Assembly (NCBI GenBank): GCA_032358165.1
Contig: JAALGY010000030.1
Location: forward strand, 496,001-560,000
DNA from: Diplosphaera chodatii
Lineage: Eukaryota > Chlorophyta > Trebouxiophyceae > Prasiolales > Stichococcaceae
DNA: 64,000 nt
Direction: 5' to 3'
Shown here: positions 1 through 12,430 of the stretch, piece by piece
Layout of the letters: the number at the start of each line of letters is the position of its first letter
Numbering within the stretch: position 1 is the stretch's first letter
The notes under the pieces: model-generated
The model's database searches: none
Seen by the model: only the letters and a program-made list of their open reading frames with translations
Told to the model about the DNA's origin: nothing
Made by a program: the position numbers and the translations under genes

Positions 1-1887
1 ATCAGCAGCTCTGGGGGCGCGCCTGCTTCATGCTGCGCAGCACCTTCACCTTCTCGTCCCGGATGTCCTCTGCATCCAGGCTCACCTGCAGGCGGGTGCG
101 TCCTGTCACAAGCTTGCCCAGCTGTGGCTTGCGGCAGCCTGGTGCGACAGAGCCAGCTTTGCAGGAGGCAGATCCGAGCTGGAGAGGACAGGGCCGCAGG
201 ATGTCATGTGACACACAGACTCTGGCGCACCGGTGGCTCCATGGCAAAGAGCGCCAGGATCTGCAGCAGGTGGTTTTGGATGACGTCGCGGATGATGCCG
301 TACTGGTCGAAGTACCCGCCGCGCCCCTCTGTGCCGAAGTTCTCGCTGAAGATGACCTGCGGCAGCAGACACATGTTGCCAAATGTTGCTGGAAAATCAA
401 CACGCATATTTGGGCGGCAAAGTATTGGAGATGTCAGTGGCAGCTGGCATGCCCACCTGTACATTGCGGATGTATTTCCGGTTCCACAGCGGCTCAAACA
501 GGAGGTTGGCAAACCGAAGCACCTGCAGACAGCAACCAGACGTCAGGAGGGACAAGGAGGCTGTCGGCAATTGAGCCATCATGCCCATGCAGCATGCAGA
601 GCGTTGAGCAAAGGCGCACCGTCAGGTTCTCAATGAGCTCCTTGCCCAGGTAGTGGTCGATGCGGTAGATCTGCTCCTCGGACAGGTGCTGGTACAGGTC
701 CCGCGACAGCTGCTGGAAGGACTCGGAGTCGCGGCCGAAGGGCTTCTCCACAATCACCCGCGTCCAGCCGGACCTGGACAACACACCGAGGTGTTACACA
801 CGCGCCGACATCTGCACGCGCGTCCAACTGCTGCAGCAGACTGCCGGGCACATACTACATGAAGGACGGCATGGGCTGCTGCAAGCACCAAGGCAAAGAA
901 ACCAGCACCCGGCAACAGCCGGCTGCGTGCTCAAGCGCCATCTGGTGCCAGCAACAACTGGTAAGCCGATAATTGAGGTCGTATGTGCTACGCAGTCACA
1001 GCCCTTGCTCACTTGGAGGACGCGGCCGCAGCAGCGTTGCCGGCTACCGCGGTGAAGATGGTGGGCGGGATGGACAGGTAGAAGATGCGGTCCGCCTTCT
1101 TGCGCCGGCTCTCCAGCTCCTCCAGCCGCGTGTTTAGCCTCTCGAAGTCCGCCTGCTGGTCGTACTGCCCCTGCAATTCGCAGCAGCATGCGCCAGTGGT
1201 ATGGTGCGCCTCACAGCTCAAGGTGGCCTGATCTGCATCAACTGCAGCTCTCGATGCGTGCCCAGCTGGTGAAAACGGTGGACTAGGCCATCAGCTGGCA
1301 GGTCTGCATGACGCTGCACTGACGCGGAGCTGGCATCGAGCGGACCGTTGGGCTGCCCGCGACAAGACAGCAGCACTGGCGGCGAAAGGCACATGAGCAT
1401 GACTGAGTACGCACCGCGACGTAGGTGCAGCGGTCCAGGTACTCCTCCATCTCGCGGCCGCAGTCCTCGCCCGACGTCACGCGGCACGTCAGGTTCTCGG
1501 AGATCAGGTCTCGGAACTCCTCGTCGCTCATCTTGCTGCGCGAGTAGCCCACGATGCTGAAGTACTGCGGGTGGCAAAGAGGAATGCACTGTGTCGGCGG
1601 TGGACGCACCAGTCAGTTGTCCAGCTGAGAAGACTGTGCTGACGACCCTGCCATCTCAGCAGTGCATGTGCTATCTGGCAATGCAGCCGCAAGATTGCGG
1701 CAATCGTGCAGCAAGGCAAGCTTAGGCACATCCTCACCTCGGGCAGCATGCCCTCATGGTACAGCGCAAACAGCGCGGGGAAGATTTTCTTGCGCGCCAG
1801 GTCGCCAGAGGCGCCGACGACCACCACCGTCAGCGCGCTCTTGTTCCAGTCCTCCGCCTCCAGTCCATACGCCTGAGCACAGTGCAT
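1..1887 (-). CDS. G6PD: Glucose-6-phosphate 1-dehydrogenase, N-terminal part (3' end outside window)
   Basis: This enzyme oxidises glucose-6-phosphate to 6-phosphogluconolactone with NADP+, the first step of the oxidative pentose phosphate pathway. Exons on the minus strand give, in order, the Rossmann dinucleotide site [20 protein letters not shown] (about 1740-1850), a helical segment [15 protein letters not shown] (about 1020-1100), the substrate-binding active-site motif RIDHYLGKE (about 640-675) and [18 protein letters not shown] (about 280-345). At least six exons are visible and the gene runs off the left edge after [18 protein letters not shown]. The wording of the last blocks resembles plastid-type plant G6PDs. 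The ATG at 1887 lies only a few codons before a good acceptor (TGTGCTCAG), so an upstream transit-peptide exon is possible and this start is uncertain. Family assignment is very secure; plastid location is inference. Confidence 0.95.
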
Positions 1888-3501
1888 AGTGTCGATCGCT
1901 GCTGAGCCACGCTAACAACCGCGCCTGCCACACTGTTACGCAAGTGCGGCGACACTATACTGTCATGGTGTGAGGGTGCGGTGCGGACGTTTGTGTGCTG
2001 GGTGCCCAATGTCATTCCAAGTGGCGACCTGTGCGTACCGCAAGGTCGCCGAGGTCTGCAGCGTCGGTTGACGCCAGCAGGGTTTGGACCCCTGGCGGCG
2101 TGCCATTGGTGTTACCCTCTGAATGAAAACGAACGGCAATCCATCAGCAGCTGATGACCCACACAGACATATGATCAAGCATATTGCAGGCGATACTACC
2201 CACCATGCGTTGGGCACCATCATGCTGCCTTGCAGCACAGCGCTACCTGATCGATCGACCTGCACGTCGGTGGGCGCCACCGACTGCACTGGCTGCAGCC
2301 CGGCTGCATGCCGTGCTAGGTGCTGGGATGGGCCATGTGCAGCTAACCTATGCCGCATGAAGTCACAGCTGTTGAGGCTGGGCAACCCCCTTCAACGGCC
2401 GAGTGATAGCTATGCAAGCCCTGCAAGTGATCCTTCGCAAGCAGCATTGCTGTATGGTTGGGCCGGTGCGCACGCCAATGCACATGCATGCCGCACCAGA
2501 GCTGCAGTCTATGACCACATCATGCATGCAGCGCGCTTGCCGACGACATATTGGACAGTGCTGTTCTGTTCTGTCAGCATTTGCATCGCTGGCCCCACCT
2601 CCATCGGCAGCCAGCCACCCCTCGGAGGGAGGCCACTTCTGGCCGACAGTGGGCTCCGGATTGCGATCTTGCGTTGCATGCATGTGCTGCAGAAGGCTGT
2701 AGCACAGCTTGCCGCAGCTGTGCGGCCATCTGCGGCGGCCGCAGCTGCGACCCTTGCAACCCTACTGTCAAATGTGATCGAGCTCAAGAGTCACGCTACA
2801 GTCTTGTTTGATCTGGTGAGCAGCCAGCTCAAGGCGTTGTGCTCGATTGTATGCTCAAACTGCTATGCAAGCTGCAGTCTTGCTAAAGCACGCCTCCGCC
2901 TTGCTGCGAGAAGACACTTGATGACTTGAAAGAGCCAAAAGATCTTGAGGCACAATGGGCACAAAGGGACGCATTTCGATCGACAAGTTGCTTATATCTA
3001 CCACGCTGCAGGGGCATGCCTAATGCCGACCAACACATGCATTGGCACATTAGCGCTTGCTCCCAGTGCCACTGCATTACATCAGATGTGCTTCACAGGT
3101 CCGTTGGGGTAGATGACGAGCTCGTGCATCGAAGGCCACTCGTGTCTCTCACTACACATCATTGGACGACGAGCTCGTGCATCGAAGGCCACTCGTGTCT
3201 CTCACTACACATCATTGGACGGTCGATTGCCTGATACGCCTGCCAGGTGCTGCCGATAGCATGGCTAACTGAGTCCGTCTGATCCCACTGCCCATAGATG
3301 TCATTCAGCTGCACATGACCATGGAAGATGCGCCTGGCTTGTGCATCAGCACATGCACATGCCCGCCTGAGGCACGGCACAGGGCTGTCACGGTGCCTGA
3401 TGTATGCATGGAAGGCGAGTTGAGACGGCATTCAATTCGTTTACGCTGACAAAGCTGATATTCAGGTGACTGAAGGGAACAGTTTTTCACATCCGGTCGC
3501 G
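1888..3501. other. Intergenic region between divergent G6PD and UBP14
   Basis: About 1.6 kb separates the two head-to-head genes. Open frames here (the longest about 268 codons on the plus strand) show no recognisable domain and are rich in His, Cys, Ala and Ser, as expected of random GC-rich frames. The stretch may hold a 5' exon or UTR of G6PD, and both promoters. The only structure seen is a 53-bp tandem duplication near 3115-3220. Confidence 0.6.
3115..3220. repeat. Perfect 53-bp tandem duplication (2 copies)
   Basis: The unit beginning GACGAGCTCGTGCATCGAAG at 3115 repeats exactly from 3168 and ends ATCATTGGAC at 3167 and 3220. No difference between the copies was seen, so the duplication is recent. 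It lies about 280 bp upstream of the UBP14 start codon. Confidence 0.95.
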
Positions 3502-6500
3502 ATGGCGGGCAAAGCGGTGGACGAGGCAGCGCTGGATGTGGTGCGCTCGCACATGCAGGACATCCGCGTGCCGTCACACTACGACAAAGTGAGTAAGCAA
3601 GACCGACATGCCGGAGTATACGATGTTGCACACTTGTGATGCGGCAGGAGTCGTCACAGGATGCTCTGCCAAGCTGGCAGATAAAGGTGCTGGCGCATAC
3701 AGCGAGCAACAGGCACACCCGACCAGCACTGCATGCGTGCTGGCACAGGTGTACAAGGAGGAGTGCGCATTCAGCTTTGCGACGCCGCTGGCGCCCGGCG
3801 GCCTGTTCCTCAACATGAAGACATGGCAGTCATACTCCGAGCAGTTCCTTGAGCTGGACCGCAGTCGGACCGGCAATGCCCTGTATCTGTGGGAGAAGTG
3901 GCACAAGGTCTGCTCTTTCATACAGTACCATTGGTGTATAGTCTGCTCAAGGTGCAACACAGTTGATCAGTGCATGAGTGCCATGAGGACCTTTCACCTT
4001 GCCCTGTGGCTTTCTGTAGGTGCCGCTCACTGAGGACGAAAAGAAGGCCGCCGAGCAGTCGACGGAGACAACTGCAGGCACAGCTGCCTACCAGGTGGCC
4101 GCCTACCAGCGTGTCTATTGCAGGCACCTTGACCGTACGGTGGCCCTGCATGCAGCTCAGTGATATGAAAACCCCCTGCCGCCCGCAGCTCGGCGGCCCC
4201 AAGGACCACAAGATTGAGAAGGAGGCGGCGCTGGTGGTGATGCCAGAGGGGCTGCGCATCCCGCTGCCCTGCACGCAGCTGCCGGAGCTGGTGCTGAACG
4301 CCATCAACACCATCACCGTGAGTGTTGTGACCTCCGTGTGCGCATGTTGGCGGCCGCCTTTGAACCACCTGACGCTCTACTGATAGCTAGGTCCCCGGCA
4401 TCACTTGACGTGCGGTGGGTGCGTCGCCATTGGAGTCCTGCTGGTGGCAACTCTGCGTCTGCAAGATGTCTCCTGCGCCGCTGCAGGCGCACGACAGCGC
4501 GTCGAAGCAGGAGGAGGAGACGGCGTGGGAGGCGGAGCGCCACGAGAGCAAGTACGCGCGCACCCTGGAGCAGCTGCCCGCCACCAAGAAGGTGCGTGTG
4601 CCACGTTCCAACCGCAGACCAAGTGGACTGGACGCTCCTGCTACTCGCGTTGGTGTACGGATCTGCTTCGAACTTGCAGCAGGCAGCGGCAGGGGCTGCC
4701 GCTGTGTCCCTCAGTTGTTTGTGTACAATCGCCAAGGTGCAGTCCTTCAGCATGTTTCAAAAGTGTCATTCGAAGCAAAGTTGTCGCGCTTGCAGGTGCC
4801 ATCAGACCCCAAGGCCTGGAAGTGCGAGGAGTCGGGCGCCACCGACAACCTGTGGCTCAACCTGTCGACAGGGCACATCGGGTCTGGCCGGCAGGTGAGC
4901 TTTGCAGAGCGTTTCCCACCTCCTCATTGCATCGACACAAAGCAAGCCGGAGCTATATGCTGCACTCTCTGCACTCAACGCCCGCGTGCCACACAGCTCA
5001 CGCAGGCTTGTGTACCAGCAGCACATCAAAGTAGTCCTGTGCTGCTGCAGCAATGGGGCGGCGCAGGCGGCAACGGCGCAGCCATGCGTCATTTCGAGGC
5101 CACTGGCAGCAAGTACCCGCTCGTGGTGAGTTTTTGGCATACATCCACATGCTGTGCAGGATTCACATCTGTGTGCACCTGCCAACCTGAGTTTACAGCA
5201 ACGAGTGCAGACCACAGTGTCGTGGGTTTGTTCAACTGCCATAGCTGGGAAATGGTACAATTGGGCTGGTTTGGCTGAGCGGGCTCCTTATGCGCTTTTT
5301 GTCAGGTGAAGCTGGGCACCATCACGCCCCACGGTGCGGACGTGTACTCGTACGCACCGGACGAGGACGACATGGTGACCGACCCGCTGCTGTCGCAGCA
5401 CCTGGAGCACTGGGGCATCAACATGATGCGGGTCAGTGTGACTGTCGCTGCAAAACAATGCGGCCCTTTTCCTCTCTCGCATATGTATCCTTCATCACCT
5501 TTTGGACGGATCTGCACACAATTTCTGAATGGGCTCATCGGTGAGCAGCTGACATGCAGCAGACATACTTCATCCTTGCGTGCATTCTGCTGCAGATGGA
5601 GAAGACCGAGAAGACGATGGCAGAGCTGGAGATCGACCAGAATGTGAAGTTCGAGTGGGACTCCATCACGGAGGCGGGCGCCGCTCTGAAGCCCCTGTCC
5701 GGCCCAGGGTAGGCACCTGCCTGCGCTTTGATGAGCAGCGTTCAGCACCACTCTTGCAGGGTGTGTAGGTTGCAACTGCTGCATGCTGCCACGGCTGAAC
5801 CTGCCCTCTCGCGACCCTTCTCGTTTGCAGGGCATCATGCATCCGGCTGTGTGCATTCTGCAGGTATGTGGGCCTGACCAACCTGGGCAACAGCTGCTAC
5901 ATGAACAGCGTGCTGCAGCTGCTGTGGTCGCTGCCTCCGCTGGCGCAGCGCTACATGGCGCCGGCCGCCGAGGTCTTCAAGTCGGCGCCCGCCGAGCCGG
6001 CTGCCGACTTTGCCACCCAGGCATCCACCGGTCATCAGCACACCATGCTGTATTGTGACGCCCGGCTACTCCTGCCATGTACTGAGCCTGCCTCTTTGCC
6101 AAGTACGTTCACAGGCATGCTGACATATGCAACAGAGGGTGATGTCAGGTCTGCATGTTGCAGATGGCGAAGGTTGGTGTGGCATTGGTGGAAGGCCGAA
6201 CGGGTGATGCTCCAGCAGGCCCTGCAGCAGATGCCGCAGAGTCTGCCACTGCCAATGGGCCGATCGACCCTGCCGGCGCAGCGGCAGGCGCGGCTCCAGC
6301 TGCCGCCGCTGCACCGGGAGGCGGGAGCAGCGGCACTGTTGCAGTCAAGCCGCAGGCCTTCAAGGTCCTGGTCGGCAGGGGGCACCCCGAGTTCTCCTCC
6401 AACAGGCAGCAGGTGCGGTCAGCGTTTGGATATCATGATGGGAGACATGGGATGATGCTGTACTATAATCAGCTATCCCAGTCGTATTTCTTGTGCCCAT

Positions 6501-9500
6501 ATTGGGGGTGCATGGCACATCTGATATTCCCGACGCAGCAGGCTGTGGTCGCAAACACATGGCATATGCCAGCCGGTGGCGTGCAATGCTGATAACATGT
6601 GCTTGCCGCTCTTTGTCCACAGGACGCGGCAGAGTACTTCCAGCACCTGCTGGGGCTGATGGAGCGTGCGGAGCGCACGGCCGGCAGCCGCCTGGGCGAC
6701 ATCGGGTCGGCGAGCGCCACGCCGGACGCCTTCCGCTACGGCGTGGAGACCCGCATCCAGGTGCGGGCCCGCCTTGCCAGCCATCACATTCTGCAGCGGG
6801 ATCAGGCACATGCGGCCGGTGATCTCTTGCTCTCCTACCTCCCCCTACCGACGTCGTGTCAATGGCCAGTGAACATTCGACGTCAGGATTTGCACACCCT
6901 CGTGTGGGTTGTGTTGTGCGCAAAACGACTGGCGGTAACAAAGCATGTTCGCCTTGGCAGGACGAGGGCGGCGGCGCGGTCGCCTACCGGGCGGCCACCG
7001 ACAATGTGTGGGCGCTGGAGGTGCCGCTGGAGGCGGCCACCAACCAGGCGGAGCTGCACGACTACCAGGTGCGCAGCGAGGCCCCCCGAGGAGCCGCTGA
7101 CAGGGGGGTTGCTGCTGCCAGCACCCGGCAGTTGCTGTTCCCGCGGCCAGAGGTTGCTGCATCCTGGCTCCAGCTTAACGTGCAGCAAGACCTCAGCATT
7201 GTCAACAAGCTTTGGGTCCTTGGCACGGCTGGTGCGTGTCATTTGATGCTGTCTTTATGCCGTCGCAGGAGCGGGAGGCCAAGCGGCAGAAGCTCAAAGA
7301 GGAGGGCGCGTCAGCCTTCATCGGCGCCAGCCCCAGCGGCACCTCCTCCCGCGACGAGCCCGAGGAGCCCGTCCGCCCCAGGGTGAGCAAACCGCCGTCA
7401 CTGGAACCCTGTCCAGTCCAGTCACTAGAATCCTGTCCTGTGCCCTGTCCTGCTGAATGTTGACACCCTCTACGCCACATCAGGTGCCGTTCGCTGCGTG
7501 CCTGGAGCGCTGGGCGGGCGGCTCCACCCTGGAGGACTACCACAGCGCGGCCCTGGGGCGGAAGACGGTCGCGCACTCGGCGCCGCGCTTCTCCGCCTTC
7601 CCGCCCTACCTCATGGTCCAGCTGAAGAAGTGCGTGCGTCCGCCAGAGCCGCATGTGCCTCGCGGTGCCGGCATGGACTCAAGTACCCTGAACATCGACA
7701 ACGCTGCACAGCACCCACACCAACCGCTTGGCTGTGACGCCTGGTGGCCGATCCGCCGGGAAGTCCTCACCTCCTAACAAGGATTTTGGTTAGAAAGCGT
7801 ACAGAACTGACAGGAGTGCCTGTCGGCTGCGGCAGGTACTATGTGGCATCGGACTGGACGCCCCGGAAGCTGAACGTGGAGGTGCAGATGCCGGATACGC
7901 TGGACCTAGAGTCCCTGCGCTCGCGGGGCCCGCAGCCCGGCGAGCAGCTGCAGCCCGAGGGCCCCACAGGTGGGAGTGCAAGGGAACAAACTCAAGAGAC
8001 CTCAAACATGCTGTCGACCCAAGACATCTGCTGCAGCTAAAGAGCCATCGTAAGATAGAGACTGGCCGCTACCCCACTCTGCCTGATGTAGGCGAATTAG
8101 CCCTGGCCGCGTCAAATTACTGGCTTCAGGATGTCAACAACATATCTCATGCGCTGCAGACAGCACCAGCGGGGCGGCTGGCAGCGCAGCGCCAGGCGGC
8201 GGCCCTGCAGCAGCGCCGGCGGCCGTCGAGCCGGACCCGGTCATCGTGGCGCAGCTCATGAGCATGGGCTTTGGCGAGAATGGCAGCAAGCGTGCAGCGG
8301 TTGCCACACAGGTCGCTTTGCAACTAAGGACAATGCCCGCATGCCTGCAACAAGCACTGTTACCACCACCAAGCACATAACTGCTGCATGGCATGCCCAA
8401 GATTGAGTGGGACAAAGATGGGATGCACACCTTGCAGGAATTGTGTCGTCAACCGCCTTTGCTCGTGCGCAGAATGCTGGGGTGGAGACCAGCATGGAGT
8501 GGGTGTTCGCCCACATGGAGGACGCGGACTTCAACGACCCGCTGCCCAACCCTGAAGCAGCTGCAGCGGCGGCAGCTGAGGGCGGCGGCAACGGCGGCGG
8601 CGGCGGCAGCAGCAAGGCCGACCCAGAAGCCGTCGGACAGCTGTCAGCCATGGGCTTCACAGACGTCCAGGCGTCTGCGGCACTGCAGGTGGTTGCCACA
8701 TTAGCCTGATCCCAGGCCGTGGGTAGCCGCTATGATCACACATGCTGTTGTCACATATCAAGCCCATGTGCTATCGGCCTGATGTCGTTGGGCACGTGAC
8801 CTGCTCACAACATATGCTGCAACTGTGTTGTCGGCTCTGGGGTTGCCAGGATGACTGGCTTTGCCATAGATGTAATGATGCGTGCTAAATGCAGGCATGC
8901 GATGGGTCGCTGGAGCGAGCGGCGGACTGGCTCTTCAGCCACGCAGACAACCTGGATGCAGCCGTCGCCGAGGCGCAGTCTGCAGCAGCCACAGGCAGCG
9001 CACCCGCAGCAGGTAAGCTCTCTTCTGCTTCTCTGTGTGGTCTTGAAAGGAGTCGTATGACATACCAGCAAACCGACAGAGGCGCGGGCAGTTGACCGTC
9101 TTGAGGCATGAAGACGTACCACTGTGAAGTTTGTGGAGCTCTTTGCTTCGGCTCTGCAGGCGGGGCAGCGGGCGGCTCGGCACCCAAGCTGCTGGACGGC
9201 CCGGGCCGGTACAGCCTGCTGGGCTTCGTGAGCCACATGGGCGCCAGCACGGCGGCGGGGCACTATGTGGCGCACATCCGCAAGGGCGGCCGCTGGGTCA
9301 TCTACAACGACGAGAAGGTACTCGTGCCTGTTGTGTGGTTCATGCACAGTCATTGAGGTTGCGGCCGAGGGTCTCGCTTGTACCGTGTCTGGCTGCTTTA
9401 AAGATGCAGAGGTGGCCTACTGACTGATGAATCGATTGGTATTGAATAGTACCCACATGTCCACCAACTGCAACTGTAGGTGGCTGAGAGTGCGCATCCG

Positions 9501-9551
9501 CCTCGCGACTTGGGCTACATGTATCTCTACAAAAGGGATGATGTTTTCTGA
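3502..9551 (+). CDS. UBP14: Ubiquitin carboxyl-terminal hydrolase 14 / isopeptidase T (USP5-like)
   Basis: This deubiquitinase disassembles free unanchored polyubiquitin chains in cytosol and nucleus. Coding starts at ATG 3502 ([18 protein letters not shown]) and ends at TGA 9549-9551. Around 18-20 exons were traced, among them 3502-3588, about 3749-3908, 4189-4317, about 4480-4592, 4797-4895, 5053-5126, 5307-5431, 5863-6020, 7483-7630, about 9160-9316 and 9480-9551. Domain order is an N-terminal variant UBP finger, a ZnF-UBP region (about 4797-5126), the catalytic Cys box [19 protein letters not shown] (5868-5925), two UBA domains with MGF signatures (MSMGFGENG near 8265; MGFTDVQA near 8650), and the His box [19 protein letters not shown] (about 9224-9280). 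The end [14 protein letters not shown] fits the family. The Cys and His boxes look intact, so it should be active. The ZnF-UBP region lacks most zinc ligands (see findings). Isolated, not in an operon. Confidence 0.95.
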
Positions 9552-9978
9552 GTGATCTTACTGCATCGGTGCAGCTATGCCCGCTGCTGTCAGCAGCAGC
9601 ATGTGTAGCGCTACTCTGTACATCGGAACTATCAGTAGCATGGTATGATCTCCTGTGACTATAGCATCACCGTACATGCATCACACAGGAATCAGCCGGA
9701 CAGCATGCAGGAAGCCGTAAGAGCTTTGAGGACAAACATGCTCACGGCTATCAACATGCTCTGCACGGTCAAGCTGGAGTTTCCCTATCACCGCTCCAAC
9801 CAAGACAATCACATTTGACTGACAAGTGACCATCCAGCCACTGCACAGATATTGTACATGATGATCCTTGCACCAGCACTTTGGTGAAGTATGCAGCTAC
9901 CGCCGCAGCGTCTCAGCGAACACAGCCTGACACGCCAAAACTTCTGTACACGACATGCAGCTGTAGGGCTCCACCAAA
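9552..9978. other. Convergent intergenic region, UBP14 / exonuclease
   Basis: These 427 bp lie between the UBP14 stop codon and the distal terminal exon of the exonuclease gene. They should carry both 3' UTRs. I see no ORF, repeat or structural RNA here. Confidence 0.6.
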
Positions 9979-10074
9979 TCATGCTACCTCAGGCGGCTGT
10001 GTCAAATCGCCCTTCAGCGCTCTCTCAACGATGAGGTTGTCACCCTCCAAAAAGTCCTCTTTCAACATCCACAC
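9979..10074 (-). other. Exonuclease distal terminal exon (alternative 2)
   Basis: This 96-nt phase-0 exon follows acceptor CTTGGCGCAG. It encodes 31 residues beginning VWMLKEDF, with LIVERALKG in the middle and ending TQPPEVA, then TGA at 9979-9981. Its length is identical to the proximal exon and 11 of 31 residues match by eye. Use by the same gene is inferred from phase and homology. Confidence 0.65.
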
Positions 10075-12430
10075 CTGCGCCAAGCACCCTTGTATGCTCA
10101 GTTCACACACCAGGTGACCATATGCAGAAGGTGCAGGGACACGCCTACTTGTCAAGGGATGATGACCACAACCAACCCAGATGGACGTCAGCACAACGGA
10201 CCGTACTGTTCACACACGACCGCAGAGCTGCGTCAGATCACACTGCCTCGGGCGGCTGCGGGAACACACCCTGCCGCGCCTCCGCAATGATGTGGTTTGC
10301 TTGCTGCCCAAAGTCCCTGTTCGCCAGCCACTCCTGCACGCGCAACACTTCAAGAACTGTTTCCATAGCTTGCCAAGCCACCACAGCATCACCGACGAAC
10401 TCAGGCACGAAAGGGTTGCTGCCATATAGACAACCGCACTGCAGCAGGATCGGGGAATCCACCCGGCAGAGAAGGCACCCAGAATGCGCTTGCCACTGGA
10501 GGCATCAGGCCACACCATGAATCCAAGCTGCTCAAGTCGGGCTCCGCAGCTACAACAGCGCCAGGCGCGCACCATGTACTTAGCGTCCACAGCGGTGACC
10601 TGTGCAAGTGCAAAGCCCTTGTGCTTGCCAAAGGCGAAGGCCGCCTGGCCGTCCAGCCACTGGAACCGGCGCTCGGGGTCCAGGTACTTGACCTGAGGAA
10701 AGTTTCCAGACTAGAGTGGGCCCGAGCATATGAATGCTTCATTGCAGTCATACTGATGGATATACTAGGCGGAGCGAAGCTGCCGACTCTTCAGTGCAGC
10801 CAGGCCCTGCTGTAGCTCACGGCGTGGCAATGACCACTGAACATGAACTGCCCAGGGTGAGCTCAGCAGCGGGGTTGCCACGTGCAACAGCGGTGCTAGC
10901 TCTGGAGCCTGAAGCACCTTGGGAGGCGCGCTGCACAGCTCTTGCAGCGCCGGCACAGTGTTGGCCAATGCTGGGTAATACCGCAACTGGCCCAACAGCA
11001 CCTGCGAGTGGGAACAGACTGTGGAACCGGCTGCATTGTGGAGCACCTATCAACGCATGAGCCTCGCAATGGTTACCGATCTCGTCCACATCGCCTATCC
11101 GCACGTAAGCACTGAAAAATTCACCTGCAGCGTCGCAGTGGCATCCGCGAGGGCTGTGTGCGCATCCCGCATGTCAGCACCTGCACGGGCGCACACTCTC
11201 GTTCCAACAGACTGCACACCCGTGGGACCACATGACCATGCGGGACAGTAGGATTGTTTAGGGACATGTGCTGTGCTTGATGAGAGCGGCTGCACAGGCG
11301 ACATCCTGCACGGATTGGCTAATTGGCAAACGCACCGCAGAAGTGGCGGTGGGCGGACGCCAGCTTGAAGTTGTGGCTGCGCTTCCACACCACATAGGCA
11401 TCGATCACCCGCGCCCCAGCTGGCGGAAACTGCATACAAGCACGGTCCCCAGATTGCGTCAGGCTGTAGAGGCTCACCCTTTCCAGCGCGTAGTGGCAAT
11501 ACTGAGGGTCTCGGCAATGCCAAACCCTGGTCCCTGCCCAGGTGGGGTTCTGGGCCTGACACTGCGCGACCTGCTCCATGCATCGACTGGTAGCACTGCC
11601 TGATGCACTACGCGAGCCAGGTGTGGCAATCACCTGAAACTGACAATGGTGCTCGGCGCTGTTTGCTGCGCCGCCGCTGCTCCTGGCGGCCGCCGCCCTT
11701 GCGAACTCCGCGGCCAGCAGCGGCACATCGAAGCGCAGCGCATTGTAGCCCAGGATGTCGGCGCCCTCGAAGTGACGGTGGATCTCCGCAGCCACCTCCG
11801 CAAAGCACGGCTTGCCTGCAGCAGCACACAGCACTGAGCATTCCTGCGCGTCTCCTGTGCATCACACCCACAAGCTGAGCAGTAGAACAACTCTCTGCCT
11901 CCTGAGGCCGCCTCAATGCAGGCTGCAACAACATGTGTGAGCAGGTCCTGCTATTGTCTGGCATGTGCCCACCTTTGACGTGGGCATCGGTGATGCGATG
12001 GGTGGCAGCCGCAGCTGGTGGCATGGGCACTCCAGGGTTCAGCAGGTGGCGCAGCGTGCAGGTCGCTCCATCGGGCTCTACGCGCACCTGGCAGTGCCAT
12101 CAGGTTAGTGTTCAAGGTACCAAGTGTGCTCACCCTGAGTTCTTGTTCATATGCACACCTCTCATCCTCAGTTGCTCGACTATACATCCAGGTCACACGT
12201 TCCATTTTCTCGTACACATACATCAAGTCTTCTGCCATCGGCATCTTGAAAAATTTGCCAGTTTGGCTTGCTCCATGATACCATCGTACCGCGGCAAACT
12301 CGACTATGCGGTCCCGCTTGGTGTCCAGGCCTGTGGTCTCCAGGTCGAACGCCACCAGGGGCCGTACCAGCTTCAAACGACCTGCACGTATAGTCACCTT
12401 TGCGTTGATGCAAGTGGTTGTTGCGGACAT
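9979..12430 (-). CDS. DEDDh 3'-5' exonuclease (DNA pol III epsilon / RNase T superfamily)
   Basis: This is a nucleic-acid 3'-5' exonuclease; the substrate cannot be told from sequence. ExoI is VAFDLETTGLDTKRDRIVEF (exon 12290-12430), followed by VRVEPDG with the NPGVPMPP and HRITDAHV blocks (11973-12087). ExoII is HFEGADILGYNALRFDVPLL (about 11634-11815), then VIDAYVVWKRSHNFKLASAH (about 11335-11430), and ExoIII is AHTALADATATL (about 11110-11160). Next come RYYPALANTVPALQELC (about 10925-11000) and a C-terminal module with PERRFQWLDGQAAFAFGKHK (about 10580-10690), a segment often found after this exonuclease fold. The D-E-D-D-H residues all appear present. The exon ending KYM at about 10576 can join in frame to either of two 96-nt last exons. 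ATG 12430 gives MSATTTCINAKV, but an acceptor (GTGCAG) follows 47 nt downstream of it, so the true N-terminus may lie upstream. Confidence 0.85.
10238..10333 (-). other. Exonuclease proximal terminal exon (alternative 1)
   Basis: This 96-nt phase-0 exon follows acceptor GCGCGTGCAG. It encodes 31 residues beginning EWLANRDF, with HIIAEARQG in the middle and ending FPQPPEAV, then TGA at 10238-10240. Joined after KYM it completes the usual C-terminal helix pair of the family. Confidence 0.75.

Noticed and set aside
2123..2929. Plus-strand open frame of 268 codons between G6PD and UBP14
   Set aside because: No domain, splice logic or codon pattern supports it, and several other frames in the same stretch are equally long.
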